Below, piece after piece: positions 45,352 through 56,930 of a stretch of 64,000 bases of DNA. Where the stretch lies: assembly GCF_029873635.1 (NCBI RefSeq), contig NC_080425.1, positions 41,847,890 to 41,911,889 of the forward strand. The letters are read 5' to 3'. The notes beneath the pieces were generated by a model. It searched no databases, was not told the origin of the DNA, and saw only the letters and a program-made list of their open reading frames with translations. Origin of the DNA: Malania oleifera (lineage: Eukaryota; Streptophyta; Magnoliopsida; Santalales; Ximeniaceae). Made by a program: the position numbers and the translations under genes. How positions within the stretch are numbered: position 1 is the stretch's first letter; each line of letters starts with the position of its first letter.

Positions 45352-45968
45352 TTCCCCTACACTATTATTATATTACAGCCAGTACATTATCTTATTGACA
45401 TATAACAGGGAAATTGAAGTTAAATTTTAACTTCAAAAAATCTCAAACTACATTTTTTGCAGTTTCAGAATGACTATTAAATTGAATTAATTTTGACCAA
45501 TCAATGCTACAGCTCCAAACTTCACCTGAACATCAGCACACATGACTTGCAGCACCTAGACGCCACTGAATTGAAGAAACCACCGCCGAGAGAACGTCGT
45601 TTGAATAAAGCCCCAACACTCCTAAAGTCCCAAAACCCTCGAATCAGTTGCTGAATTGCCCAAATTGATCAATTTCTGTAGCACAAATACAACTCGAAAT
45701 AGCAAAGAAAAGCCTTATCACTGCACCCAAAACGCACTGCTTCCAACCAAATTTTGCAGGAGCTTGTCTCCGCAAAGAGAATCTAAAAAGAGATAAACAA
45801 GTAAATAAATAAAGCACAGGATACAAATTGAGAAAATTTAGGGTTAGGGTTTGATGGTACCATTGGAGTTGGCGCTCCGTTCCAAAGCCCCGCTCACTGT
45901 GGTGGAGTACTCAGTAGCTACACAAAGAGCAGAGAGAGTGAGAAGGGCAGTGGTGACCCCCAACATAC

Positions 45969-45974
<6 letters not shown>

Positions 45975-46041
<67 letters not shown>
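45975..46041. repeat. (GA)n microsatellite
   Basis: About 33 GA units. The minus strand beside it (46041 down to about 45640) is C/T-rich then GC-rich, like a plant 5' leader, and could be the 5' end of a captured gene. Not proven. Confidence 0.9.
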
Positions 46042-46044
<3 letters not shown>

Positions 46045-46282
46045 GAGTTAGCCTGCGGGAGTCCTGGGCTGATCGGTATAGTCCAATCGACGCGTAGACC
46101 GCCAGATTAGGCTGCGTGGATTGAGTGTCAGGAGGACTGAGCTGCGTTCATGGAGGAGTGAGGAGGGAGGAAAGGGAGGGAGGAGCAGAATGAAAGTTGG
46201 AGAAAGAAGAGACCGCAGGAGGGAGAAGGAGGCGAAAGGAGAAAGAAGAAATTTGGGGAAAGTGTGGTTTACGATTTCGAGC

Positions 46283-47960
46283 ATCAGTGACGGTTTCAAA
46301 ACCGTCACTAATACCCCCTTATTAGCGACGGTTCTCCCAAATGGTCACTAGTACCCTTAACTATTTCTTTTTAAAATTTTTTAAAATAAAAACACTATTA
46401 GTGACGATTTCAAAACCGTCACTAATACCCCATTATTAGTGATGGTTATCCCAAACCGTCACTAATACCCTTAACTATTTCTTTTTTAAATAGTTTTAAA
46501 TAAAAACACTAGTAGTGACTATGGGAGAACCGTCACTAATAACCCCTCATTAGTGACGGTTCTCCAAAACCGTCACTAATACTCTTAATTATTTCTTTTT
46601 TAAAATTTTTTATATGAAAAAACTAGTAGTGACAGTTTCAAAACCATCACTAATAAGGGGGTATTAGTGACGGTTCTCCCAAACCATCACTAATACCCTT
46701 AATTATTTCTTTTTTAAAATTTTTTATATGAAAAAACTAGTAGTGACGGTTTCAAAACCATCACTAATAAAGGGGTATTAGTGACGGTTCTCCCAAATCG
46801 TCACTAATACCCTTAACTATTTCTTTTCAAAAATTTTTTAAATAAAAAAACTATTAGTGACGGTTTCAAAACCGTTACTAGTACCCCATTATTAGTGACG
46901 GTTCTCCCAAACTGTCACTAATACCCTTAACTATTTCTTTTTTAAAATTTTTATATGAAAAAACTAGTAGTGACGGTTTCAAAACCGTCACTAATTAGGG
47001 GGTATTAGTGACGGTTCTCCCAAACCGTCACTAATACCCTTAATTATTTCTTTTTTAAAATTTTTTATATGAAAAAACTAGTAGTGACAGTTTCAAAACC
47101 GTCACTAATAAAGGGATATTAGTGACGGTTCTACCAAACCGTCACTAATACACTTAACTATTTCTTTTTTAAATTTTTTTTAAATAAAAACACTATTAGT
47201 GATGATTTCAAAACCGTCACTAATACCCTTAACTATTCCTTTTTCAAATTTTTTTATATGAAAAAACTAGTAGTGACGGTTTCAAAACCGTCACTAATAA
47301 GGGGGTATTAGTGATGGTTCTCCCAAACCGTCACTAATACCCTTAACTATTTCTTTTTAAATTTTTTTTAAATAAAAATACTATTAGTGACAGTTCTCCC
47401 AAACCATCACTAATACCCTTAACTATTTCGTTTTTAAAAAATTTTTTTTTTTAAAAACTAGTAGTGACGGTTTCAAAACTGTCACTAATAAGGGGGTATT
47501 AGTGATGGTTCTCCCAAACCGTCACTAATACCCTTAACTATTTCTTTTTAAAAATTTTTTAAATAAAAAAACTATTAGTGACGGTTTCAAAACTTTCACT
47601 AATACCCCATCATTAATACCCTCAACTATTTCTTTTTTAAAATTTTTTATATGAAAAAACTAGTAGTGACGATTTCAAAACCATCATTAATAAGGGGGTA
47701 TTAGTGACGGTTCTCCCAAACTGTCACTAATACCCTTAATTATTTCTTTTTTAAAATTTTTTATATGAAAAAACTAGTAGTGATGGTTTCAAAACCGTCA
47801 CTAATACCCTTAACTATTTCTTTTTTAATATTTTTTAAATAAAACACTAGTAGTGGCGGTTTTAAAACCGTCACTAATGCTTAGACTATTAGTGGTGGTT
47901 CTTGGAAACCATCACTACTACCAACTTTTAGTGATGAAATTGAATTCGTCACTAAACTTT
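46283..47960. repeat. right subterminal repeat array of the CACTA element
   Basis: About 1.7 kb of near-palindromes of the form TTAGTGACGGTT(CTCCCA or TCA)AAACCGTCACTAAT, separated by CCCTTAACTATTTC(T)n(A)n and TTTTTATATGAAAAAACTAG. Roughly 15 higher-order units of 105-115 bases. The left array is only 0.45 kb, so the array has expanded on one side. Confidence 0.93.
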
Positions 47961-48596
47961 CGTCACTAAAAACCAGTTTTTTTGTAGTGTACACCATGTG
48001 CTGGGGACACCATGTAATGCGAGCCGACTTCGTGCCAAAGGGTGTGATGACACTGGGTCACTTGATCATGTGTGTGTTGAGTACTATTTTTTTTAAATAC
48101 TAGATCTAGATCTGAACTGTGTATTATATGTCATGATAACACTCATATGCCACACATCGATATAACCTGATTCTTCCTTACTGAGAGGTGTCTCACCCTT
48201 ATCGTACGTACATGTTTTCAAGTCCTTTGAGTAACCGGAACTAGCGTCCTTGTGTTGGGAGCATGGTGATCGATTTACTGCGTAGAGTACTTATGTAAGT
48301 ACTTGGACTGTAACAGGGTTGTCATTTTGGGTATTACGGGGACCCTGGGTTATGTTTTTTATTATGGAGCTTAAACTCTATTTGTATAGACTTTGGTATG
48401 GTACTATGTATGTGTACAATGAACTTTTTTGCTATGTATATGTCATGTGTGTGAATGTGTATAGGGTGTATGGGAACCCCATGGGGTCGGACCTTCATTC
48501 ATTATAGTATCATTGTATTTTATATGATACAAGGACAAGTTAGGTTACTATATCTCACCCTGGGTCCCATCGCCGGGTTCGGGGCGTGACAGAATA

Positions 48597-48775
48597 TGTA
48601 GGAGTACGATCTTTAAGTTCCTCAGGCTTCCGTAGATCCACTTTCAAGTGTGTGTTGTATTGTAAGCCTGCTCACAAACTAGACACACACATAAGTTCCT
48701 TGTGTTTTGTCAACATCAAAACCAGAGATCGGACTCAAAAAGTCAGCGCGGAACTAGGCTCCACAAAGCCCAACA
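48597..48775 (-). repeat. family A LTR copy, minus strand, remaining part
   Basis: Continues the LTR interrupted at 32442. Read on the minus strand it runs from TGTTGGGCTTTGTGGAGCC (start at 48775) through TCTGGTTTTGATGTTGACAA, the usual early part of this LTR type. Joined with 30369-32442 it is about 2.25 kb. Outer flanks TGCAA and GAGAC do not match, so it is not shown to be a clean solo LTR. Confidence 0.7.
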
Positions 48776-49623
48776 GAGACTCCATCTTCCAATTTGGTAC
48801 TAAGGAATATGAAATGAGAAATTGAGTATTTGTTGTTTTGTAATTCAAACCATAATAAAAACCTCTATTAAACTAAAAGGTGTTGTCAATGAGACAATGG
48901 TGGAACCCACCACAATATTGACTCAATTGACAATCAAGGGGATACATCGCTAATTTTCATCATCATATTAGAAACTATCAAATGGATTATAGTTGACTTG
49001 TATGTAGGGGCCTCCAATTGTTTGCCCTTGGATGGATTATAGTTGATTATCAGTACAAGAAGCAAGTGATAAGGTAATAGTGACTACATTCTAGCTTCTA
49101 GGGTATATATATACATACACCAAAGTTGTCATAGCAACTTCAAAATCACTAGCACTCACATACTCATACGACCTACATTGGTCACCCCACTATTAGAAGG
49201 AATAATACATTTGTGTTTGGTATGATGGATTGAATTTTGAGTTTAGATTTTCATATAACTAGACAAAAATAATGTAGCATTTGCATTATGTTTTTTTTTA
49301 AATCTATACAAATTCAAATTTAAAGTTTACATTCACTCCCCCCCATATTGGGGACCTTAGACATCATACCTTAGACTTGGATTTGAGATTTAAATAAAAT
49401 ATGACGACAACAAGAACATGATATTTCTAAAGTTTATGCTTCCAAACACATCAAAAGTTTTTAATCACATGATAAGCACATATGTGTTTTTACTCTATAT
49501 TTTATGTGTTTCTTGCTTTTTGACTTTATGCCCTCATGTATACGCTTGAACTAGATTATGATTACATTCATTAATTACCAACAAGAAAAAGTGTACATAA
49601 ATATGAGTTTTGCTAAAGAGTTC

Positions 49624-49663
<40 letters not shown>

Positions 49664-50255
49664 TGTTCGAGGGGTGCACATGTACACTGTAAAGACATTA
49701 GAAAGCCAATACGTGAACCACTAATGTAACTAGAACATAACCTATCACATATATATACATAAGGGTTTGTTTTAGTATATCTATATATATATATATATAT
49801 ACTAAAATAAACCCATTACAACCCACAACACAAAAAAGTGAAAGTGGTAAAACCTCAGGTAATCGTAGAAGAGCCCTAGCATATAAAGGCAAAAAGAGAA
49901 AGAATGAAAGCTACGTACACTAAACCATAATCTTGAAATTTCCATAACGTTCTTCCCCTATTTATTGAAGCATTAGATGATTTTTTTTTTCAAAGCATGC
50001 CTTGGTTAACCCATTTTTTTTGTCCTGAAAACAAACACTAACTTAAACCAAACCAGTACCAATCCCATATATATTAAAATAAATTATCTCATGATAACCC
50101 ATAATAAAAAATCAAAAGGCAGTAAAAACTTCAGGTAATCGTAATGGAGGCCAAGAAATGGCATATGAAGGCATAAGAGAAAGAAGGAAAGGTAAGTACA
50201 CTAAACTATACTTTAGGCCTTCCTATAACATTCTTTCTACAATGTTGACGTTTGT
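48776..50255. repeat. spacer with TG and TA microsatellites and a degenerate duplication
   Basis: No gene supported. (TG)n at 49628-49661; (TA)n at about 49782-49801. AAAACCTCAGGTAATCGTAG...GCATATAAAGGCA(T)AAA at about 49849-49910 recurs as AAAACTTCAGGTAATCG at about 50124-50190, a diverged duplication with a period of about 270 bases. Confidence 0.6.
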
Positions 50256-50775
50256 TCAACTTGACACGCACAGTGAAAGCACACAATCATACACGAATCA
50301 ATCAACAACACCAATGCAAACACTCAATGATGAAATGCACTCAAGAAGCAATCAAATAATAATAATAATAAGAATAAAAAAACACAACTAGAATGCACAA
50401 GATATACGTGGTCCAGCAATAGCCTATGTCCATAGGAGCAACACTTTGGTTTTCACTATGAACAATGTTAATGCTACAATATTTGGGCTACAATATTGTT
50501 TAAGTATGAACCAAATGCGCACAAAAGTGCTCTAGTATATCTAAACTACATTTGTGTCAATCCCCAGAGAAAATCGCTCCGTTTTAGCCAAATCTACAAG
50601 CCCTCGATTTGAAATCACGTAATTTGTGCCGACGGTAACCATCAACAATTCAGCCAAACCGTTGACAGTTTGGTGCTGAGAAAAAGACCTTTTGCATACT
50701 ATCTGAAACCATCGTTGGTTAGGGCTCAATCCGTTGACGATTTTCCCTTAGACCTTGCAAACTCCTCTCATGCAA
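50256..50775 (-). repeat. LTR-type fragment, minus strand
   Basis: Contains ATACGTGGTCCAGCAATAGC (related to about 30034) and, at about 50630-50745, dyad words AACCGTTGACAGTTTGG, CCATCGTTGGTTAGGG and CCGTTGACGATTTT. A reversed TGTGCTAATCCCCATCAC-like end lies near 50788. No partner LTR or genes seen. Confidence 0.4.
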
Positions 50776-51354
50776 TTGTGATGGGGATTAGCACACCTTG
50801 CCCATTTCCTTTGTAGACATGGTGACACGTAGATAGCCTCCCGATATCCACTTTTGTTATTAACTATTTTGTAGGTACATATGAGATTTGAAGACTTTTG
50901 ATGGATGACTTTTTATTTTTATTTATTTTTTATTTTTTTATGGAAGACTTTGTTTAAAGACTTTATTATTATTTTTCTTGGATATGTTGTTTCAAGACTA
51001 ATTAAGTGGTCAAAGACCCCAAGTGAAGTATTGAAGCAAAATCCAACTCAAGATCCATGTGGGCCCCACATGATCTTGTAGGCCCTACACGGCTCCAATG
51101 GACCCCACGCGGATTTGAATTCCCTTTGACTTATGTTTTGTATTTAATTTGTAATACTGCAAGACAATTAAGCTTGCTTGCATATGTGTGAATTTAGTAA
51201 GTTATGTTAGTCTTTAGTGTGTTAGGATTTAGTGAGCATTTACTTTTTGTGTCCCATGCTTGTGTGGGTGGGAAGTATAAGTTGTTCATTGTCTTTTCCC
51301 CCATGCTAGCTTAGTTAAATAATGTTTTGTCCCCCCCTTCTCCATGTTAGCTTA
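50776..51354. other. spacer, LTR-like in character but unassigned
   Basis: AT-rich runs at 50905-50980; CCCCACATGATCTTGTAGGC, CCTACACGG and CCCCACGCGG recall LTR sequence. No ORF supported and no partner found in the window. Confidence 0.35.
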
Positions 51355-51745
51355 TGTGTTCCTAAAATATGCTATTTTAGGCCCCCAGTTACCTATGTAA
51401 TGTTCTTATTTACTTTGTAATTATGTCTTCTTATCATTGTTTGAAGTTACACGTGATATGTTTCATGTTTTAGGAAATTGGAGCTTAAATCAAGGAGTTA
51501 AGTAGTGCAAGGAGTCAATGAAACAACTTGGAAGCACAAAGCTCAACCAAGTGCTCAACTAGGTCTCCAAGGCCTTGATTTAGATACATTAACATGTCAC
51601 TTATTGACCATGGTGCAACTAGCACCCCACTCTGGCATGACCTGGTCGATATCCCATTTTCCATATTCAGTTGGGGATTAACGAATGGCGCAACCAACTT
51701 CAAGATGGTATGACCTAGTCGAGATTGTAAAGTCAATTTAAATTC
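51355..51745 (+). repeat. left LTR of element TR (end uncertain)
   Basis: Starts TGTGTTCCTAAAATATGC. Alignable with 56235 onward for about 230 bases, then increasingly diverged. GACCTGGTCGATATCCC and GACCTAGTCGAGATTG are dyad words near the end. Confidence 0.55.
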
Positions 51746-52031
51746 CCTTTCTCCCACAAAGCCCTAACACTTTCCATCCTACTTACTTCGCATTTCCCTT
51801 TATCGCGCCACCCCATACCTATTTGCCTAAGCACTCTATCCCCTCTCCCACCTCCGGTGACCCTCGTAGGCATCTCTTCTATCTCGGTCGACCCTCTATA
51901 GCCTTCCACCTCCTTCCCTAGCCATGCATAACCTCCCTGTGCAACGAAGGCTCTTTGATTGAGGCTTCGTCTCTTAATCTTCTACCATCGTGGCACCTTC
52001 GTTTATCTTCTTCCAGGGGGGCTTGGCTACC

Positions 52032-53345
52032 ATGACACACCGCATCGATTCTCGAGCTGCTTCAAAGCAGCCCCAATCTTCTCGTGTTGCTGCCAAGTGA
52101 AAGAGGGTTGAGGATCAACCTGTGGTTAAGTCTACTTCTAATTCTAATCAGAATCTGCACATATAGCCCAAGCAAAGGGGTCGGGCGGCGCAGAGAAAGC
52201 AGACACAAAAGGGCAAGGGAAAAAGGGTCCAATAGATGACCCTAGATGATTACAAATTCAAGCAGATGTACACATTTTGGCTTGATGAGACTTGAGCCCA
52301 TCCGAGGAAGAAGTGCTACATCGATGTTCTTGAAAAAAGGAAGTTTGATCACTATATGAGCCCGTCAACCACTTCTTATCATCCATACATGGTATGAGAG
52401 TTCTACAAAAACGTGCAACATGATCCTTCCACCAACATCTAAACCACTGATGTTTGGAAGATCTTGTTTGAGTTGACAGCTAAGATAATCGATAGGACTT
52501 GGCCACCTAACGAGATCGATAATATTCCATGGCCACCTATCGATTTAGCCAACGTACACCACATTATCCGCCATATATTTCATGGCTCTTACTTAGACGA
52601 TACCGGTTATGAGAGAGGGACATGTACGACAAGAAACCACCTAACAGACTATGTGTTGTTACTGGATATTATTCTGTAGCACAATATTTGTGCTTTTGGG
52701 CACCACTCGGAGTAACGAGGTTTCCACCTACAAGTGCTATACGTGGTATATCGAGATATGGACATTAATATCCTGAAGAAGATTTTGGAGGACATGTTTA
52801 CGTTCTACGAGACAAACGTGAAGCACCCTAAGAAGAAGAAGCATTAGCTAAGGCCTATCCATGAGCAGCTAGACAGGGAGCCCAGGAGGCCCTTTATCCC
52901 CTATGCCCAGCTAATCATGGTCATTATGATATCGAATAAAATAAATTTGGGCAACCCTAACGCACACATTCAGACTGGCAAGGTCACCAACGAGAATACT
53001 TGGTGTTAGAGTTTGAGTTTGGTGGCCACAACATGGTTGAAGGTGAATATGTGGGCACCATTTGAGGGTGCCCCAAGGACAAAGTTTGAAGCACCCCAGT
53101 TTTACCCCGAGCCTGAGGAGTGACTACATCCTCCAGTTCCCCTGCCACCTTATGCCCCGAAAAAGAAAAAGAGGGTGGTTAACGCACCCTCCACATTTGC
53201 TAATGCTTTACTAGAGACGGCGCCTCCTTCTCCAACTTCCCCCACTATTGTGCCTCAAGTAGGGGACAGCTTGAGTCGACTGCGTTAGGACTTCAAAAGC
53301 TTCATGTCGGCAGTATAACACAAGCTTTCAGAAACTTGAGCTAAG
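52032..53345 (+). pseudogene. broken ORF of element TR, putative plant transposon-protein type
   Basis: ATG at 52032 (MTHRIDSRAASKQPQSSR), then a stop and many more. Blocks include KRKFDHYMSPSTTSYHPYMV, EFYKNVQHDPST, the open 52464-52679 stretch (FELTAKIIDRTWPPNEID) and PYAQLIMVIMI. The layout, a basic Ser/Gln head followed by a REFYxN-like region, recalls the poorly understood 'putative plant transposon protein' family carried by Athila-like elements. That match is from memory and tentative. Confidence 0.5.
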
Positions 53346-53447
53346 ATGAGGTATGGATTTTAGGTTTTATTTGATGTCCTTCATGTCTACTTCCTGCGTG
53401 CAGTCGAGATAGTCGTTTTTTCTAGATTTGCAGACCTGTCTCCATCT

Positions 53448-54227
53448 ATGACAACAGAGGCCCTAGCTGCCACTACCCCTAGGTCCTCATCGTCTCCAAT
53501 CCCTCCATCTCTGGCTGCTATGGCTACCTATGGGGCTTCATCTTCTCTAGACCCTCCATCACCAGTTCCGCAGCTTACCCCTTTGTCTCCAATTATGTTG
53601 CATATCCCTCCGATGAGCCCGGTGGTTATGATCGACATTGACACCTCTAGCACGAGTGAGGTGGCTATTTGTACCAAGGAGGCTATCGCACTAGTTGCTG
53701 CTTCTGCAAGGGAGGTAGATTCCCCCGTAAGTCTTGCACCCATTGTTGAGCCACCCACAGAGTCGGTTTCTCTTTCATCATCCTTGTTTACAGCCACAAG
53801 GCCTCTCGAGGTGGAGAGTGGCATTCCAGACCCTCCTACAACCATGCCTCTGACGACTGCGCTCATTCTACCTATGCATGTCGCCGAGCATCCTTTGGTG
53901 CCCCTTGCTATAGCAAGGCTGATAGCACCACCTATTCCTTCTATACAACACATGGCAGAGAGTATGACGTGCGACATGGCAGGCAAGTCATCCACTACTT
54001 CCGCCACTCGTGAGTCATCTGCTATTCCTGCCACTAAGGAGTCACCTATTGTTTTTGATAGTAGTGAGTCTGAGGAAGGTGTGGCCACTACTAGCGTGGC
54101 TCCTAATGTCAATAGCAGGTCTGAGGACGATGTTGCTAATGCTCGCATGCTTTCTGACGATTCTAGGGATTTAGGGATTGGGGACTCTAATGATGGAGCT
54201 GGTGGATCTACTAAGGATGAGTTTTAA
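53448..54227 (+). CDS. Ser/Thr/Pro/Ala-rich open frame, 259 aa, element TR, unknown
   Basis: The longest uninterrupted plus-strand frame in the right third: MTTEALAATTPRSSSSPIPP, then repeated Pro-Ser-Pro and Leu-Thr stretches, an acidic end (NDGAGGSTKDEF). No transmembrane helix or signal peptide is evident. It lies directly downstream of the broken ORF and is probably the C-terminal, low-complexity part of the same original polyprotein that has escaped stops. The opposite strand is also open for 206 residues, because the composition is poor in T/A. Function unknown. Confidence 0.4.
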   Translation: MTTEALAATTPRSSSSPIPPSLAAMATYGASSSLDPPSPVPQLTPLSPIMLHIPPMSPVVMIDIDTSSTSEVAICTKEAIALVAASAREVDSPVSLAPIVEPPTESVSLSSSLFTATRPLEVESGIPDPPTTMPLTTALILPMHVAEHPLVPLAIARLIAPPIPSIQHMAESMTCDMAGKSSTTSATRESSAIPATKESPIVFDSSESEEGVATTSVAPNVNSRSEDDVANARMLSDDSRDLGIGDSNDGAGGSTKDEF

Positions 54228-56234
54228 TTGTGACACAACCACCTTGATTTGTCATTCATTGTATATATGCTATTTTGTATTTAAATTGTGATTTGTATCC
54301 CATGCTTGTTTAGAGTCACCATTACTTCTATTATTGGCTATACAGGTGCTTTCATTGTATCTATTATCATAATGTACCACTTGATTGTTAATCGAGTATA
54401 TGGTGATTTTCTTCTTTTCTTTTGTGCCTGGTGTACTAATGTTTTAATTACTGTATTTTGGTTTTATGTTGGGTTCGTTTTTGTGCAGGTACACTCAATT
54501 TTATCTCGCCACCGTGTAGTGCTTTCCTCCCCTGCTTTCCAGGTATTTTCTTTCTTAACTTTAGTAGGGATACTGAAGTCTTAAGTTGGGGGTTGTAGGG
54601 GTAAGAAGGCACTACACATTGCATTTAGGGCACATATAAGACATATTTTTGAAATTTTAGTGAACACTATATGCAATAATCCATATTAACACAACTTATG
54701 CATTTTACATACTTTTATATAGCATTTTTGTTACAAATTTATGATGTATTTATTAAATGGCTTTATTATGATCTCAAACGATGTAGTGAGTTGTTAATGC
54801 ATACTTTCATGAGGTGTAGTCAATTTTTATTTTTGGCAACTTGATGAGAGTTAATTTTGAGTTCATTAGCTTTAATGTTGTTATATAAGTTTTGGTACTA
54901 CATTGTGTAATACAAGGCTTAGTCACACTTACATATGATTCGTTTCACTTAGGTTTTCTTGTGAGCACTGAAAGAACAACTGTAGCGATTATGACAGCTT
55001 GTGAGGATTTTTTTGAGCTTTTCATTTTTTGTGAGAGTTATGTACATAATCTCTGAGTTCACGAAACTCAAATATTCTTCTCAAGATACTTTTTTTATTC
55101 TAGTCTCTTTATTTGATTTTCTAGTCTATAAGTGATGTCTAGTGAGGAGATATAAACCTAAGTCTTCTAGCCTACTCAAGACGTTATTAAGCCAACCCTA
55201 AACAATATCATAATTCATGAACTTTCTTTTTGAGTTTAGTTTCTATCAGTAGCACAAAGACAATATAAAGTTGTATTGGTTGTGCTTGCTGACCATGAAA
55301 AAGAAAAAAAAACAAAGAATGCAAAATTGATGAGCAGAAAAGAAAGAAAAATATAGATGTCTGCTCCAAAAAAAAAAAACGCAAAACAAAGAATAAAAAG
55401 TAGAATGGCCAAGCTAGGACACCGCATTCTTACAAGTATCAAGTGTCTTTGGGTGTCCGATGCATATGAATGAATTCACACGTGGGTTGTGAATTATTGA
55501 TCTACGATGATCTTCTTAGGATGTGACGAGTAGGTGAGAAGGCGCCAGAGTGAAGGACCTGACACCTCGATATTAAGCTGGATTCCATTCTTGTGAGACT
55601 AGTTCACTCCATTTTATTCGTCAATTCTTCGATGTATGTGAGATGTTTAATCATGTATGTTTTTCTTCATATACGAGAGTGATCCCATTTTCATAAGTGT
55701 TTTTGAGAGTATACTAGCGAGGCTAAGTCAAGACAACCTTTCTGTCGGTGCATGAGGATTATTTGAGTGAAATGAGTCATTCACTTTACACATGCCTTGT
55801 GATCATGCTTGTTTATACTAATATTTATATGAAGATATTAAATCTGAATGTGAATTGCTGAGTGATTCTTTGAGGGTTATGATTTCTCGATGACTATATC
55901 TTTTTGAGACATGTATGAGTGATTTTCTTTGGAGTTGTCTTTATAATGGAGTTATTTGTAGAGGGACATGTTTGTCAGTATGTGAAATGATATGGTTGTG
56001 TTACTTGTTTGATTTTAATTGTCGTTCACTGGGATAGGTGTTTGTGGGTATCACCCTGGAAACCCTCATGAGACTATAACTCGTCCACTAGGGCCACCTA
56101 GGGGTTCAAAGCCTTGTTGCATATGGTAAATGCAATCGTATTTTGCACGAAAGATGAGGAAGTTAGGAATTTGTTTCTCTTTTGTAGGTTTTTCTTTGCT
56201 CGAGGACTAGCAAAATGTAAGTTAGAAGTTATGA
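54228..56234 (+). other. 3' non-coding region of element TR
   Basis: No gene supported. G-rich tract at 54582-54602; A-rich run (AAAGAAAAAAAAACAAAG) at about 55298; CTCGAGGACTAGCAAAATG at about 56199 just before the right LTR. Structure parallels the post-gene region of gypsy-1 (14244-15692): both have a pyrimidine stretch, a G-rich tract and then an A/G-rich run. Confidence 0.5.
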
Positions 56235-56774
56235 TGTATTCCTAAAATATGCTATTTTAGGCCCCCATTTACCTATGTTATGTTTTTATTTACTTTGTAA
56301 TTATCCCTTCTTATCATTGTTCGGAGTTATACGTGGTATGTTTCATATTTCAGGAAATTGGAGCCTAAATTAAGGAGTTAATGAAGTAACTTGGAAGCAC
56401 AAGGCTCAACCAAGTGCTCAGCTAGGTTTCCAAGGCCTTGATTCAGCTACATCAACATGCCATTGATCGACCATGTGGTGTGACCAAGCAGTCACAAAGG
56501 GCGACCAGGTCAAAATAGAAGACTCCAAAGTGCTGATTAACATGAAGATTCACAAAGATACTCAACTAGGGTACGACCAAGAGAACTTGGACATGTGACC
56601 TGGTTGATGATGCCAGCAACTGAACAAAGAATGAATTGAGGATTTTCTAGAATGTTTTGACCAGGGCGTGACGAGGAGAACTTGGAGTGCAACCAGGTTG
56701 ATTGTTATCGAGTTAAAAAATCTATTGTGCGACATTTTTGGCGAAAGTTTCCTGATTTGAACTTCTATGCATGC
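56235..56774 (+). repeat. right LTR of element TR (truncated or diverged)
   Basis: Starts TGTATTCCTAAAATATGC. It carries dyad words GCGACCAGGTCAAA, GTGACCTGGTTGATG and GCAACCAGGTTGATTG at about 56497-56705. It ends at or before the TAT/Ogre-like LTR that starts at 56775. Confidence 0.55.
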
Positions 56775-56816
56775 TGTAAACACCCTATTTTTACCTGAAC
56801 CAAATATAACAAAGGG

Positions 56817-56877
<61 letters not shown>

Positions 56878-56892
56878 GTTTTAATATTATCC

Positions 56893-56930
<38 letters not shown>

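Larger units (their letters stand above)
40334..47989. mobile_element. CACTA (CMC/EnSpm) DNA transposon, non-autonomous, with captured host exons
   Basis: Ends are CACTACAAAAAAT on the left and the reverse, TTTTTTTGTAGTG, on the right. The target duplication is TAC at 40331-40333 and 47990-47992, the three bases expected for CACTA elements. Subterminal repeats of TTAGTGACGG / CCGTCACTAA type flank both ends. In 7656 bases I find no TNPD-like transposase or TNPA-like ORF, so it would depend on a partner. The interior carries minus-strand exons of a transportin-1-like gene and a PP2C gene, a long hairpin, and a duplicated 182-base segment. It inserted into gypsy-2 after that element had inserted. 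Confidence 0.95.
32443..48591 (+). mobile_element. Ty3/gypsy retrotransposon, chromovirus (Tekay/Del-like) type (gypsy-2), containing a CACTA insertion
   Basis: Five-base target duplication GAATA at 32438-32442 and 48592-48596. LTRs start TGTA(C/A)GAACC..ACCCGTGATATATGG. Order is gag, protease, reverse transcriptase, RNase H, integrase and a C-terminal chromodomain-type tail, which is the Ty3/gypsy order. A polypurine tract lies at 39142-39151. Without the 7.66-kb CACTA insertion and its duplication the element is about 8.5 kb. Every gene is broken. It inserted in the opposite orientation to the LTR it splits. Confidence 0.95.
39152..48591 (+). repeat. 3' LTR of gypsy-2, split by a CACTA element
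   Basis: LTR parts are 39152-40333 and 47993-48591 (about 1.78 kb when joined). Starts TGTAAGAACCCCACCC and ends GGTTCGGGGCGTGACA, followed by the target duplication GAATA. Dyad motifs based on TCGTCGACGA are at 39225-39420 and a CT microsatellite at about 39478-39507. The LTR phrase GGAGCCTGGGGCTAC stops at 40333, and ACCATGTGCTGGGGAC resumes at 47993. Confidence 0.93.
51355..56774 (+). mobile_element. degenerate LTR retrotransposon lacking pol (element TR)
   Basis: Related sequences at both ends (51355 onward and 56235 onward) share TGT(G/A)TTCCTAAAATATGC, then TATTTTAGGCCCCCA, then GGAAATTGGAGC(T/C)TAAAT and AACTTGGAAGCACAA(A/G)GC, followed by a dyad zone of GACCTGGTC words. Between them lie a gene-like stretch, a Ser/Thr/Pro-rich open frame and G-rich tracts (TTAAGTTGGGGGTTGTAGGG at about 54582; CTCGAGGACTAGCAAAATG just before the right copy). 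No reverse transcriptase or integrase is present. LTR 3' ends are diverged, and the target duplication is not found. Confidence 0.65.

Noticed and set aside
45851..46351. Arg/Glu-rich ORFs around 46 kb
   Set aside because: They cross a GA microsatellite and purine-rich DNA in the CACTA interior. The minus strand may contain a captured leader instead, but I cannot prove it.
46283..47960. CRISPR-like array (palindromic repeats with spacers)
   Set aside because: Spacers are themselves repeated and AT-rich, the region lies within CACTA ends with a TAC duplication, and the host is a plant. These are transposon subterminal repeats.
53528..54148. 206-residue minus-strand ORF
   Set aside because: Antisense shadow of the Ser/Thr/Pro-rich frame. 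No independent support.
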